DNA of 54,070 bases from Streptomyces toxytricini (GTDB taxonomy: Bacteria > Actinomycetota > Actinomycetes > Streptomycetales > Streptomycetaceae). The DNA lies in the NCBI RefSeq assembly GCF_014649915.1, contig NZ_BMTY01000011.1, positions 1 to 54,070 on the forward strand. Direction: 5' to 3'. A model generated the notes under the pieces. It saw only the letters and a program-made list of their open reading frames with translations. It ran no database searches and was not told the origin of the DNA. A program made the position numbers and the translations under genes. Below are positions 1-7,879 of this stretch, piece by piece; position 1 is the stretch's first letter; each line of letters opens with the position of its first letter.

Positions 1-38
1 CAGGGCGGCCCGCACCGGAAGGACAATGGGCTGCCGGG

Positions 39-107
39 ACACCCCCCGCACCCACCGACACCGACCCACCGACTCCCTCCCACCCCACACCCCCCGCACC
101 CACCGAC
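39..107. repeat. Perfect 21-bp direct repeat pair in C-rich leader
   Basis: The 21-base C-rich unit at 39-59 (begins ACACCCCCCG, ends CCACCGAC) recurs exactly at 87-107, 48 bases later. Degenerate copies of CCCACCGA lie between them. The stretch 1-113 has no supported gene; it is pyrimidine-rich low-complexity DNA downstream of the metallophosphoesterase gene. It may be the edge of a longer minisatellite to the left, which cannot be seen. Confidence 0.6.
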
Positions 108-113
108 CCCGAT

Positions 114-890
114 TCACCCGCTCCCGCCCACCCCGCTCCCCCGGCCCCCGCCCCCGCCCCCGCCCCCGCCCCCGTCCAGCCGGTACACCGCGAACGCCCG
201 CCCGATCACCGGCATCGCGACGTTCCGGACGCGGACTCCGCCCTCCGTCATGCCGTGTTCCGTGCCGTGGTGGGCGTGGCCGTGGACCGCCAGGTTCGCG
301 CCCACCTCGTCGATGGCCTCCGCCAGCAGGTGGCTTCCGAGGAACGGGTAGATCTCCAGCGGCTCCCCCGCCAGGGTGTCGGGGACGGGGGCGAAGTGGG
401 TGAGGGCGACCCGTACGTCGCAGCCGTCGGCGGCGAGTTCCGTCAGGGCGCCGTGCAGGGCGTCGGCGGCCTGGTGCGCCGTGCGGACGAACGCCTTCAT
501 CTCCGGCTCGCCGAACTCGCCCGCGCAGCGGCCCGCGAAACCGCCGCAGAACCCTTTGGCCCCGGCCACGCCGACCTGGGTGCCGCCCGCGTCGATGCGT
601 ACGGAGTCGCCTTCCAGGACCGTCACGCCCGCCTCGCGGAGTACGTCCGCGACCTCGTCCTGCCGGTCGCTCTGGTAGTCGTGGTTGCCGAGCACCGCGA
701 CCACCGGAACGGGGAGGCCCTTCACCTCGCCGGCGACCACGGCCGCCTCCTCGGGGGTGCCGTGCCGGGTCAGGTCGCCGGCCAGGAGCAGCAGGTCGGC
801 CCGTTCCCCGAGGGTGTCGAAGGCGGGCCGCAGCAGTCCTTCGGAGCCGGGCGCGAGATGGATGTCGCCGACCGCGGCGATGCGCGTCAT
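114..890 (-). CDS. Metallophosphoesterase (calcineurin-like)
   Basis: A 258-aa calcineurin-like phosphoesterase. The metal-binding blocks are in order: GDIHL at residues 8-12, LLLAGDLTRHG near 35-45, the GNHDY block, and the late GHAHHG block, which together give the di-metal site. The substrate is unknown; members hydrolyse phosphodiesters such as cyclic nucleotides or phospholipid head groups. The ATG at 890 overlaps the stop of the BON gene by four bases (ATGA), which fixes the start and implies translational coupling as the third gene of a minus-strand operon. The C-terminus is odd: it runs into about ten consecutive glycines followed by RGSGVGGSG, encoded by a CGGGGG tandem repeat, so tail length may vary between strains. 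Confidence 0.88.
   Translation of the reverse strand: MTRIAAVGDIHLAPGSEGLLRPAFDTLGERADLLLLAGDLTRHGTPEEAAVVAGEVKGLPVPVVAVLGNHDYQSDRQDEVADVLREAGVTVLEGDSVRIDAGGTQVGVAGAKGFCGGFAGRCAGEFGEPEMKAFVRTAHQAADALHGALTELAADGCDVRVALTHFAPVPDTLAGEPLEIYPFLGSHLLAEAIDEVGANLAVHGHAHHGTEHGMTEGGVRVRNVAMPVIGRAFAVYRLDGGGGGGGGGGRGSGVGGSG
145..174. repeat. (CCCCCG)5 hexanucleotide tandem repeat
   Basis: Five perfect CCCCCG units lie inside the 3' end of the metallophosphoesterase gene. On the coding (minus) strand they read GGGGGC and encode the polyglycine tail. The run of G5 tracts could form a G-quadruplex and is a natural site for slippage. A unit change of 6 bp keeps frame, so only tail length would change. Confidence 0.75.
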
Positions 891-1162
891 GGAAGGTCCT
901 CCAGGTCGCCTTCGGGGGGTGGGAGCACTCCTGCGAGGCGGATGTCGTGCCGCCACTGGAGGCCGTCCAGCTCCTCGGCGGCGATGCTCAGCACCTGCTC
1001 GCGGCACGCGGCGGTGGTGACCGTTCCGGTCAGGACGGCGACGGGGCCGTGCAGGTCGATCTGGACGCCGAGTTCTGCGAGGTCGTCGCGGGCCAGGCGC
1101 TCGCGCAGGTGCTCGGCCCGGTACGCGACGGCTTCGCCGTGCCGGCGTGCGGATCCGGTCAT
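887..1162 (-). CDS. BON-domain protein
   Basis: A 91-aa soluble protein with a single BON-like fold (bacterial OsmY and nodulation domain): alternating helix and strand with the core VQIDLHGPVAVLTGTV, where the conserved Gly and Leu of BON are visible, followed by the helix that contains REQVLSIAAEELDG. It has no signal peptide, so it is presumably cytoplasmic. It sits between the nucleotidyltransferase and metallophosphoesterase genes with ATGA overlaps on both sides, the middle gene of a three-gene coupled operon. BON domains usually bind membranes or other macromolecules; the ligand here is unknown. Confidence 0.75.
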   Translation of the reverse strand: MTGSARRHGEAVAYRAEHLRERLARDDLAELGVQIDLHGPVAVLTGTVTTAACREQVLSIAAEELDGLQWRHDIRLAGVLPPPEGDLEDLP

Positions 1163-1845
1163 GGGCGCGGCTCCTTCCCGGACGCCTCCGCCCGCTCGCC
1201 GGCCCCCTCCCCGCCCCGTTCCCCGCCCCCGTCGCGCAGCCGCACCCGGGGCTCGATGACGTCGAGGCGTTCGAGGAGGTACAGGAAGGCGTCGGCGAGC
1301 GGGATGTCGCGGTACTCGCGGTCGAGCCGGGCCCAGTCGATCCGCTCGCGCAGGACGCGGGCGATGGGCAGCAGGTCCCCGAAGTCGCAGTAGTGCTCGG
1401 TGAGGGCGGCGAGCCTGCCGGCCATCAGGTCCGTCGGAGCGAGGACGGGCATGTACACGGACGCCACGGAGCGGACCTCGGCGCGGGCCAGCAGGTCGGC
1501 GCCCACGGGCCGCCGGGCGAGTTCGAAGATCAGGTCGATCTGCTCGCCGTCGGCGGAGCCCTTGACCAGCCAGTCCTCGGACGACTCGCGCATTTCGATG
1601 CCGCCCTTGCGGAGTGCGGCGACGACTTCCTCGGCGTCCTCGGGGCGCACGCAGAAGTCCGTGTCGTGCTGGAACCGGGCGGGTGCTCCGTGGGCGAACG
1701 CGGCTACGCTGCCGGCGAGCGCGAAGGGTCTGCCGGTGGCCTTGAGCAGCGACGCGACGCGTTTGGTGACTTCCAGAATTGCGCCGGTGTGGTCTTGCGG
1801 CAGCTCACCGGTCTCGGTGGTTGGCGCAGGAACGTGATGGCTCAT
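1159..1845 (-). CDS. Nucleotidyltransferase-fold protein
   Basis: A 228-aa protein of the nucleotidyltransferase superfamily (NTP_transf/MNT-like). The N-terminal half has the block LAGSVAAFAHG followed by HDTDFCV, which corresponds to the G-S then D-x-D metal-binding pattern of these enzymes; a third acidic strand is EQIDLIFE. The C-terminal part is helical and ends in a low-complexity GGGERGGEGAGERAE tail. The start at 1845 is preceded by GGGGAG; longer upstream readings are low-complexity and lack a ribosome site. It is the first gene of the operon with BON and metallophosphoesterase genes, coupled by ATGA. The substrate is unknown; nucleotide or protein AMPylation is possible. Confidence 0.75.
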   Translation of the reverse strand: MSHHVPAPTTETGELPQDHTGAILEVTKRVASLLKATGRPFALAGSVAAFAHGAPARFQHDTDFCVRPEDAEEVVAALRKGGIEMRESSEDWLVKGSADGEQIDLIFELARRPVGADLLARAEVRSVASVYMPVLAPTDLMAGRLAALTEHYCDFGDLLPIARVLRERIDWARLDREYRDIPLADAFLYLLERLDVIEPRVRLRDGGGERGGEGAGERAEASGKEPRP

Positions 1846-2074
1846 GGGTCGGCTCCCCGGTCGGCCGGTGGTCGTCAGCGCATGCCCGCCGGCGACCGCG
1901 TCAAACCGGCGCGGCCGTCGGCGAGGGGCCGTGCATGGAGCGGTGGCGGCGGGGCAAGCGCTGGTCTCCGGCGCAGGCCCCGCAGGGTGCCGGCGCCGTG
2001 TCCGGCCGCCGTCGGGTGGTGCTGCGCCCGCCGGGCCGGACGGCAGGGCAAGGACACGAGAGAGGAGCACGGCC

Positions 2075-2638
2075 ATGGGACACGGCGGAGACGTCGTTCA
2101 CGAGCTGACCGCCGACCACGACGAGGTGCGGGGCTTCTTCGCGGACCTCGCGAACGCCACCCCCGCCGAGGAGCGCCGCACCCTGTTGGACCTGCTGACG
2201 ATCGAGCTGGTGCGGCACTCCGTGGCGGAGGAGGAGTACCTGTACCCGGCGGTGCGCAAGCACGTACCGGGCGGCGACGCGATCGCGGACCGGGAGATCG
2301 AGGACCATGCCCGCGTCGAGGTGGTGCTGAAGGAGCTGGAGGCGGTCGACGCGGCGGGCCCGGAGTTCGACCGGATGGTCACCGATCTGCGGAACGAGGT
2401 GCTGGAGCACATCCGCGACGAGGAGACGAACCTGTTCCCCGCGCTGCGGCGCGCCTGTGACAAGGAGGCCCTCGACGAGCTGGGGGACCGGATCCGGCTG
2501 GCGAAGAAGCTGGCGCCGACGCGGCCGCACCCGGGGAAGCCGTCGGAGCCGCCGGCGAACAAGCTGCTCGCGCCGGGGCTGGGCCTCGTCGACCGGGCGC
2601 GTGACTTCGTCACCGGGCGCGGCCGCACCGGTTCCTGA
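2075..2638 (+). CDS. Hemerythrin-like HHE domain protein
   Basis: A 187-aa protein with a hemerythrin HHE cation-binding domain over residues 5-140. Iron-ligand candidates come in order: HELTADHDEV (two His near the N-terminus), RHSVAEEEYLYP (His and Glu), EDHARVE, and EHIRDEETNLFP (His, Glu). This is the usual pattern of a four-helix di-iron bundle. Members bind oxygen or NO or sense redox. The C-terminal about 45 residues are proline- and glycine-rich. The ATG at 2075 has an AGAGGAG ribosome site 8 bases upstream. It is monocistronic, divergent from the nucleotidyltransferase operon, and followed by a strong intrinsic hairpin. Confidence 0.88.
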   Translation: MGHGGDVVHELTADHDEVRGFFADLANATPAEERRTLLDLLTIELVRHSVAEEEYLYPAVRKHVPGGDAIADREIEDHARVEVVLKELEAVDAAGPEFDRMVTDLRNEVLEHIRDEETNLFPALRRACDKEALDELGDRIRLAKKLAPTRPHPGKPSEPPANKLLAPGLGLVDRARDFVTGRGRTGS

Positions 2639-2661
2639 TCGCGGACGCCCTCCCCGCCCCC

Positions 2662-2690
2662 AAGGGGCCCGGTCCTGACCGGGCCCCTTT
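2662..2690 (+). terminator. Intrinsic terminator after the hemerythrin-like gene
   Basis: Perfect 12-bp stem (2662-2673 with 2678-2689) and a CCTG loop, beginning 24 bases after the stop codon and ending in TTT. The stem is AAGGGGCCCGGT paired with its complement. Confidence 0.85.
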
Positions 2691-2749
2691 CCCCTACCCT
2701 TCCTGTCTCACCATTCAAAACGATCTGTCTCGCATACCGACCACGTGCC

Positions 2750-2755
2750 TACAGT
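2750..2755 (+). promoter_or_regulatory. -10 box TACAGT for the MFS gene (leaderless)
   Basis: TACAGT ends seven bases before the GTG at 2763. That spacing puts transcription start at or next to the start codon, which supports GTG 2763 over the GTG at 2745. Confidence 0.5.
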
Positions 2756-2762
2756 TCCAGGT

Positions 2763-4091
2763 GTGGACACGCCAAGGATGACGCGCAGTTGGGCCATGCT
2801 CGCCCTCGGGACCTGCGGACAGACCGCCAGTACGACGGCCCTGTACGGCCTCGCGTACCTGATCCCGGCGTTCCAGCGGGATCTGGGGGTCTCGCTCGCC
2901 GGGGCCGGCCTGCTGGTCTCGTGCCCGATCGCCGGGATCCTCCTCGGCCTGGTCGGCTGGGGGGCGGTCGCCGACCGGTGCGGGGAGCGGCTGGCGCTGA
3001 CCGCCGGGCTGTTCACCGCCGCCGTGGCGATGGCGGCGGCCGCTGCTGTCGCGGCCGGCGGGACGACCGTGCTGGGCCTGCTGCTGGTGGCGGCGGGCGC
3101 CGGCGGGTCGTCCGTCAATTCGGCGTCGGGTCGGCTGGTCATCGGCTGGTTCCCGCCGGGCCGGCGCGGGATGGCGATGGGCGTGCGGCAGGCGTCGCAG
3201 CCGGTGGGTACGGCGGTGGCCGCGGCGGCGCTGCCGCCGCTGGCCGGCGGCGCGGGTGTGGGCGCGGCGTTCGGTCTGTGCGCGGTGCTGTGCGGGGTGG
3301 CGGGCGCGGCCATCGCCGTGTTCGCGGTGGACCCGCCGCGCCCGGGGGCTCCGGGCATTGCGGGGCGCGAGGAGCCGCCTGGCGGGGCGGCCGCGGCCCG
3401 GCCGCCGTCGCCGTACCGCCGCGGCGCCGGCGGCGGGCACCTGTGGCGGCTGCATGCCGTCGCGGCGGCGCTGTGCGTGCCGCAGTTCGTGGTGACCGGT
3501 TTCGCGCTGCTGTTCCTGACGCAGGAGCGGGGCTGGTCCGCCGCCGCGGCCGGGACCGCCCTGGCCGCGGTGAACCTGGCCGGCGCCGGGGTGCGGCTGC
3601 TGGCGGGGTGGTGGTCGGACGCGGCGGGCAGCCGGATCCGGCCGATGCGGTGGCTGGCCGTGGCGACGGCCGCGGACCTGGCGCTGCTGACGGCGGGCGC
3701 GGTGTGGCCCTCGGCGGCGGGTACGGCGGCCCTGCTGGCGGCGTCGGCGCTGACCGTCAGCACGAACGGCCTGCACAACACCGCGGTCGCGGAGTACGCG
3801 GGCCCGGACTGGGCGGGCCGGGCCCTGGGCGTGCACGGGACGGGCCAGCACGTGGCGATCGTGCTCGTGCCGCCGCTGGCGGGTGCCCTGATCACCGGCT
3901 TCGGTTTCGCTCCGGCGTTCGCGCTGGCCGCCCTGGCGGCCGTGCTGGCGGTGGCCGTGCTCCCGAGGGCCGACGGGGCTGCCCGCTGGGCGGGCCCGGG
4001 CGCAGCAGCCCCCGGCACCGCCCCCGCCCCGCTCACCGGTGGCGCTTCTCCCGCAGGAACCGGTGCAGCCGGCCCCACGGCCAGGCGTTGA
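2763..4091 (+). CDS. MFS transporter
   Basis: A roughly 442-aa major facilitator superfamily permease with about twelve hydrophobic helices. The first helix pair is joined by the MFS motif A region GAVADRCGERLAL; the middle loop carries the block RRGMAMGVRQASQPVG typical of the NNP/OFA-like branches, and a long charged loop links the two six-helix halves. Substrate cannot be read from sequence. I chose GTG 2763 because a TACAGT -10 box lies 7 bases upstream; an in-frame ATG at 2778 is also possible. The last 59 bases overlap the end of the convergent polX gene. Confidence 0.82.
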   Translation: MDTPRMTRSWAMLALGTCGQTASTTALYGLAYLIPAFQRDLGVSLAGAGLLVSCPIAGILLGLVGWGAVADRCGERLALTAGLFTAAVAMAAAAAVAAGGTTVLGLLLVAAGAGGSSVNSASGRLVIGWFPPGRRGMAMGVRQASQPVGTAVAAAALPPLAGGAGVGAAFGLCAVLCGVAGAAIAVFAVDPPRPGAPGIAGREEPPGGAAAARPPSPYRRGAGGGHLWRLHAVAAALCVPQFVVTGFALLFLTQERGWSAAAAGTALAAVNLAGAGVRLLAGWWSDAAGSRIRPMRWLAVATAADLALLTAGAVWPSAAGTAALLAASALTVSTNGLHNTAVAEYAGPDWAGRALGVHGTGQHVAIVLVPPLAGALITGFGFAPAFALAALAAVLAVAVLPRADGAARWAGPGAAAPGTAPAPLTGGASPAGTGAAGPTARR

Positions 4092-5760
4092 CGACGTCGT
4101 CCTTCGTCAGCCAGCCGCGCTGCGCCGTACCCACCCCGTAGCGCAGGTAGGGCAGGTGGACGGTGGCGTGGGCGTCGGTGTTGACGGCGAACTTCACACC
4201 GTGGCGCTTCGCCCGCAGGATGTCCTCGTCGGAGAGGTCGAGGCGCTCGGGGTGCGCGTTGACCTCCAGAGCGGTCCCGGTGCGGGCGCAGGCGGCGAAC
4301 ACGGCGTCGAAGTCGGCGTCGACGCCGGGCCGGACGCCGATCCGGCGGGTGGTGGGGTGTCCGAGGACGGCGACGTACGGGTTCTCGCAGGCGCGGATGA
4401 TGCGGCTGGTCATGGCCTCCCGGCTCTGCCCGAAGTGGGAGTGGACGGAGGCGATGCACAGGTCGAAGCCGGCGAGGAAGTCGTCCGGCCAGTCCAGGCC
4501 GCCGTCCGGGCCGATGTTGAGCTCGGTGCCGTGCAGCAGCCGCATGCCGCGGACCGTGCGGTCGAGGGCGCGCAGCCGCTCCCGCTGGGCGAGGGCCTTC
4601 TCCTTCGTCATGCGCTGCATGGCGAGGTCCGGGGCGTGGTCGGTGACGGCGTAGTAGGCGTATCCGCGGGCGGCGGCCGCGGCGGCCATGTCCTCCAGGG
4701 AGGCGAGGCCGTCGGTGAGGTCGGTGTGGGTGTGCAGGTCTCCGCGGATGTCGCGCTCGGTGAGCAGTTCGGGCAGTTCGCCGCGGAGGGCGGCGGCGAT
4801 CTCCCCGCGGTCCTCGCGGAGCGCCGGCGGGATCCAGGGCAGGCCGAGCCGGGCGTAGACGTCCTCTTCCGTCTCGGAGGCGAGGTTCTCGCCGGTTTCG
4901 GCGTCGAAGAGGCCGTATTCGGAGAGTTTCAGGCCGTGGCGGACGGCGAGTTCGCGGGTGCGGATGTTGTGGGCCTTGGAGCCGGTGAAGTACTGCAGGC
5001 CGGCGCCCCAGGAGGCGGGCGGCAGGACGCGCAGGTCGACCTGCATCCCGGAGGCTGTGCGGACGGAGGTCTTCTTGGCGCCGTGCGCGATGACCTCGGC
5101 GGTGGCGGGGAGGGCGGTGAGCGCCGCCATGAACGGTTCGGAGGTGTCGGCGGCGACGAGGACGTCGAGGTCGCCGATGGTCTCGCGCATGCGGCGCAGG
5201 CTGCCCGCGTACGTGCAGCGGACGCAGCCGGGGATGCGGGAGAGCTCGGCGACGATCTCCTCGGCGAGTTCGGTGGCGGCGTCGAGGAGGATGCGGTCGC
5301 CGGCCTGCCTGAGCAGGCCGATGCCGTGCCGGATGCTCTCCTCCGTCCGCTCGCCGAAGCCCTTGAGGTCGCGGAGCTTCTCGCCGCGCAGGGCCTCCTC
5401 CAGTTCCTCCACGGACGAGATGCCCAGTTCGCGGTGGAGGACGAGGGCCTTGCGGGGGCCGAGGCCGGGGATGCGGGTGAGTTCCCGCACGCCGGCCGGG
5501 ACGGCCTCCCGGGAGGCCTCCACCTCGGGGATGCGGCCGGTGCGCAGGTACTCCAGCACCTTGTCGGCGATGGACCGGCCGACGTGCGGGATGTCCATGA
5601 GGCCCTTGGCGTCGAGTTGCGCGACGTCGACCGGGTGGCCGCCGATGGCGCGGGCCGCCTTCTCGTAGGCGCGGGCCTTGAAGGCGTCCTGACCGCTGAT
5701 GGCGATCAGCTCGGCGTACTCCCGCAGCAGCGCCTCCACCCTGTCGTTGGCCCGGCTCAT
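4033..5760 (-). CDS. polX: Family X DNA polymerase with PHP domain
   Basis: A 575-aa bacterial PolX, the usual length. Residues 1-100 hold the 8-kDa-like region with helix-hairpin-helix motifs (IPHVG at 57-61, IPGLG at 97-101). The nucleotidyltransferase core follows with GSLRRMRETIGDLDV at 186-200, where Asp197 and Asp199, with Asp242, are the metal-binding acids. The C-terminal PHP domain starts near residue 338 (GDLHTHTDLTDG) and keeps the metal-binding histidines, consistent with 3'-5' exonuclease or AP-site processing. Role: gap-filling repair. The ATG at 5760 overlaps the stop of the upstream GlxA-type regulator gene by four bases, so it is co-transcribed with it. The 3' end overlaps the MFS gene. 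Confidence 0.92.
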   Translation of the reverse strand: MSRANDRVEALLREYAELIAISGQDAFKARAYEKAARAIGGHPVDVAQLDAKGLMDIPHVGRSIADKVLEYLRTGRIPEVEASREAVPAGVRELTRIPGLGPRKALVLHRELGISSVEELEEALRGEKLRDLKGFGERTEESIRHGIGLLRQAGDRILLDAATELAEEIVAELSRIPGCVRCTYAGSLRRMRETIGDLDVLVAADTSEPFMAALTALPATAEVIAHGAKKTSVRTASGMQVDLRVLPPASWGAGLQYFTGSKAHNIRTRELAVRHGLKLSEYGLFDAETGENLASETEEDVYARLGLPWIPPALREDRGEIAAALRGELPELLTERDIRGDLHTHTDLTDGLASLEDMAAAAAARGYAYYAVTDHAPDLAMQRMTKEKALAQRERLRALDRTVRGMRLLHGTELNIGPDGGLDWPDDFLAGFDLCIASVHSHFGQSREAMTSRIIRACENPYVAVLGHPTTRRIGVRPGVDADFDAVFAACARTGTALEVNAHPERLDLSDEDILRAKRHGVKFAVNTDAHATVHLPYLRYGVGTAQRGWLTKDDVVNAWPWGRLHRFLREKRHR

Positions 5761-6809
5761 ACCTCCAGGGTGCCCCCGCGGGGCGGGACGGCGCCCGCCG
5801 GGAGCCCGGCGGGCGTGCGGGGGCCGGGGGGTGCGGCGCGGAAGGTCTGCCGGTAGGCCAGCGGGGCGACGCCGATGGTGCGGGACATGTGGCGGCGCAG
5901 GGAGGCGCCGGTGCCGAGCCCGGCCTCCTCGGCTATCCGGTCGACGGGCAGGTCGGTCGCCTCGAGCAGGCGCCGGGCGTGCTCGATGCGCTGCCGGGTC
6001 AGCCACTGGCCGGGGGTGGTGCCGACCTCCTCGCGGAAGCGGCGCGTGAAGGTGCGCACGCTCATCCCGGCGTGCGCGGCGAGTTCCGCGAGGGAGAGGG
6101 GCCGGCCGAGCCGGTCCAGGGCCCAGGCGCGGGTGGCGGAGGTGCCGGCGCGCTCCTCGTGCGGGACGGGCCGTTCGATGAACTGCGCCTGGCCGCCCTC
6201 CCGCCAGGGCGGTACGACGCAGAGCCGGGCGACGCGGTTGGCGACCGTGCTGCCGTGGTCGCGGCGCAGCAGGTGCAGGCACAGGTCGACGCCGGCGGCG
6301 ACCCCGGCCGCGGTGAGGACGCGGCCGCCGTCGACGAACAGGACGTCCGCGTCCACCTCGACGGCGGGAAAGGCGCGTTGGAAGTGCTCGGCCTCGTTCC
6401 AGTGGGTGGTGGCGCGGCGGCCGTCGAGCAGGCCGGCCGTGGCGAGCACGTAGGAGGCCGTGCACATGGAGACGATGCGGGCGTGCTCCGGCAGCAGGCG
6501 CAGTGCCTCGGCGAGTTCGGCGGAGAGCCAGTCCCGGTCAGCCGCGTCCTCGCCGACACCGCAGGTGAACGGGGGGATGACGAGGGTGTCGGCGGTGGCG
6601 ACGGCCTCGGCGCCGTGCTCCACGGTGACTCCGAAGTCGGCGCTGGTGCGGACGGGGCGCCCGTCGAGGCTGCAGGTGAGGACCTCGTACAGGGGCTCGC
6701 CCGCCCGGCCCTCGGCCGTGCCGAAGATGCGTACGGGGATGGTCATTTCGAAGGGGTAGACACCGTCGAGGGCGAGGACGACGACGCGGTGCGGGCGCTC
6801 GGCTGTCAT
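5757..6809 (-). CDS. GlxA-type transcriptional regulator (DJ-1/PfpI + AraC HTH)
   Basis: A 350-aa regulator. The N-terminal DJ-1/PfpI (class I glutamine amidotransferase-like) domain spans about residues 5-190 with the nucleophile-elbow sequence IVSMCTASYVLA; the C-terminal AraC/XylS pair of helix-turn-helix motifs (LSLAELAAHAGMSVRTFTRR and a second containing IAEEAGLGTGASLRRH) spans 230-320. It is divergent from the quinone oxidoreductase gene with a 71-bp gap, so it may regulate that operon; the gap has a GTGG-N8-CCAC inverted repeat (6829-6844) and two GGCAGTC copies (6831-6837, 6866-6872). It overlaps polX by four bases at its 3' end. The ligand is unknown. Confidence 0.88.
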   Translation of the reverse strand: MTAERPHRVVVLALDGVYPFEMTIPVRIFGTAEGRAGEPLYEVLTCSLDGRPVRTSADFGVTVEHGAEAVATADTLVIPPFTCGVGEDAADRDWLSAELAEALRLLPEHARIVSMCTASYVLATAGLLDGRRATTHWNEAEHFQRAFPAVEVDADVLFVDGGRVLTAAGVAAGVDLCLHLLRRDHGSTVANRVARLCVVPPWREGGQAQFIERPVPHEERAGTSATRAWALDRLGRPLSLAELAAHAGMSVRTFTRRFREEVGTTPGQWLTRQRIEHARRLLEATDLPVDRIAEEAGLGTGASLRRHMSRTIGVAPLAYRQTFRAAPPGPRTPAGLPAGAVPPRGGTLEV

Positions 6810-6880
6810 GGCCGGATCTTTGCAGATCGTGGCAGTCCGGCCACTCGATCGGCGGGCCACGGCCCGGCAGTCTTGATCAC

Positions 6881-7879
6881 ATGACGACGACACGATCAGC
6901 GCAGAAGCGGACGATGCGGGCGATCACCCAGGACGGGTTCGGCGGCCCGGAGGTCCTCCGCCTGGCCGTCGCCGAGCGGCCGGAGCCCGGACCGGCGGAG
7001 GTGCTCGTCCGGATCCGGGCGGCCTCGGTCAACCCGACCGACGTGTGGCACCGGGCGGTCGGCGGGCTGGCCGGCACCGGTGTCCCGCCGGTGCCGCTCG
7101 GTTGGGACCTGTCGGGGACGGTGGAGGCGGTCGGCATCGGCGTCACCCTCTTCCGCCCCGGCGACGAGGTGTTCGGGATGCCGCGGCATCCCGCCCCGGC
7201 GGGCACGTACGCCGAGTACGCCGCCTCCCCCGCCCGCCACCTGGTCCGCAAGCCGGCCGCCCTGAGCCATGCCGAGGCGGCCGCGCTCCCCCTGGCCGGG
7301 CTGACCGCGTGGCAGGCGCTCGTGGACACCGCGGAGCTGCGGCCGGGACAGCGGGTGCTGGTGCATGCCGCGGCCGGCGGGGTGGGCCACCTGGCCGTGC
7401 AGATCGCGAAGGCGCGCGGCGCGTACGTGATCGGCACGGCGAGCGCCGCCAAGCACTCCTTCGTCCGCTCCCTCGGAGCGGACGAGGTGGTCGACTACCG
7501 CGGCACCGACTTCGCCGCGGCCGTCTCGGACGCCGACGTCGTCCTCGACACCATCGGCGGGGACTACGGGCCGCGCTCCCTGCGGACCCTGCGCCCCGGC
7601 GGCATCGTGGTGTCCCTCGCCTCCCCCGCCGAGGCGGCCCTCGCCGAGGAGGCCGAACGGCTCGGCGTGCGGGCGGTGTTCATGGCCGTGGAGGCCGACC
7701 AGGGCGGCATGCGGGCCATAGCCGGGCTCGCCGAGCGCGGCGAGTTGCGCCCGCACGTCTCGGCGGTCCTGCCGCTGGCCGAGGCGGCCAAGGCACACGA
7801 GCTGTCCCAGTCGGGGCGCACCACCGGCAAGATCGTGCTGGTGACGGGGGCTCCGGCGGCGCAGGAGGCTCTGCGGTGA
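6881..7879 (+). CDS. NADPH:quinone oxidoreductase-like medium-chain dehydrogenase
   Basis: A 332-aa zinc-independent medium-chain dehydrogenase/reductase of the quinone oxidoreductase (zeta-crystallin) type. The GroES-like N-terminal part has EVLVRIRAASVNPTDVW, where the zinc-ligand Cys is absent; the Rossmann part has VLVHAAAGGVGHLAVQIAKA (GxxGxxA NAD(P)-binding) and SLGADEVVDYR. Likely reaction: NADPH-dependent reduction of a quinone or enone. The start at 6881 is supported by codon context only; a second Met at residue 12 is possible. The stop overlaps the GTG of the following hydrolase gene, so the two are translationally coupled. Confidence 0.88.
   Translation: MTTTRSAQKRTMRAITQDGFGGPEVLRLAVAERPEPGPAEVLVRIRAASVNPTDVWHRAVGGLAGTGVPPVPLGWDLSGTVEAVGIGVTLFRPGDEVFGMPRHPAPAGTYAEYAASPARHLVRKPAALSHAEAAALPLAGLTAWQALVDTAELRPGQRVLVHAAAGGVGHLAVQIAKARGAYVIGTASAAKHSFVRSLGADEVVDYRGTDFAAAVSDADVVLDTIGGDYGPRSLRTLRPGGIVVSLASPAEAALAEEAERLGVRAVFMAVEADQGGMRAIAGLAERGELRPHVSAVLPLAEAAKAHELSQSGRTTGKIVLVTGAPAAQEALR

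Noticed and set aside
2745..2762. Upstream GTG start for the MFS transporter
   Set aside because: A TACAGT -10 box at 2750-2755 lies between it and GTG 2763, so the upstream codon would be outside the transcript.
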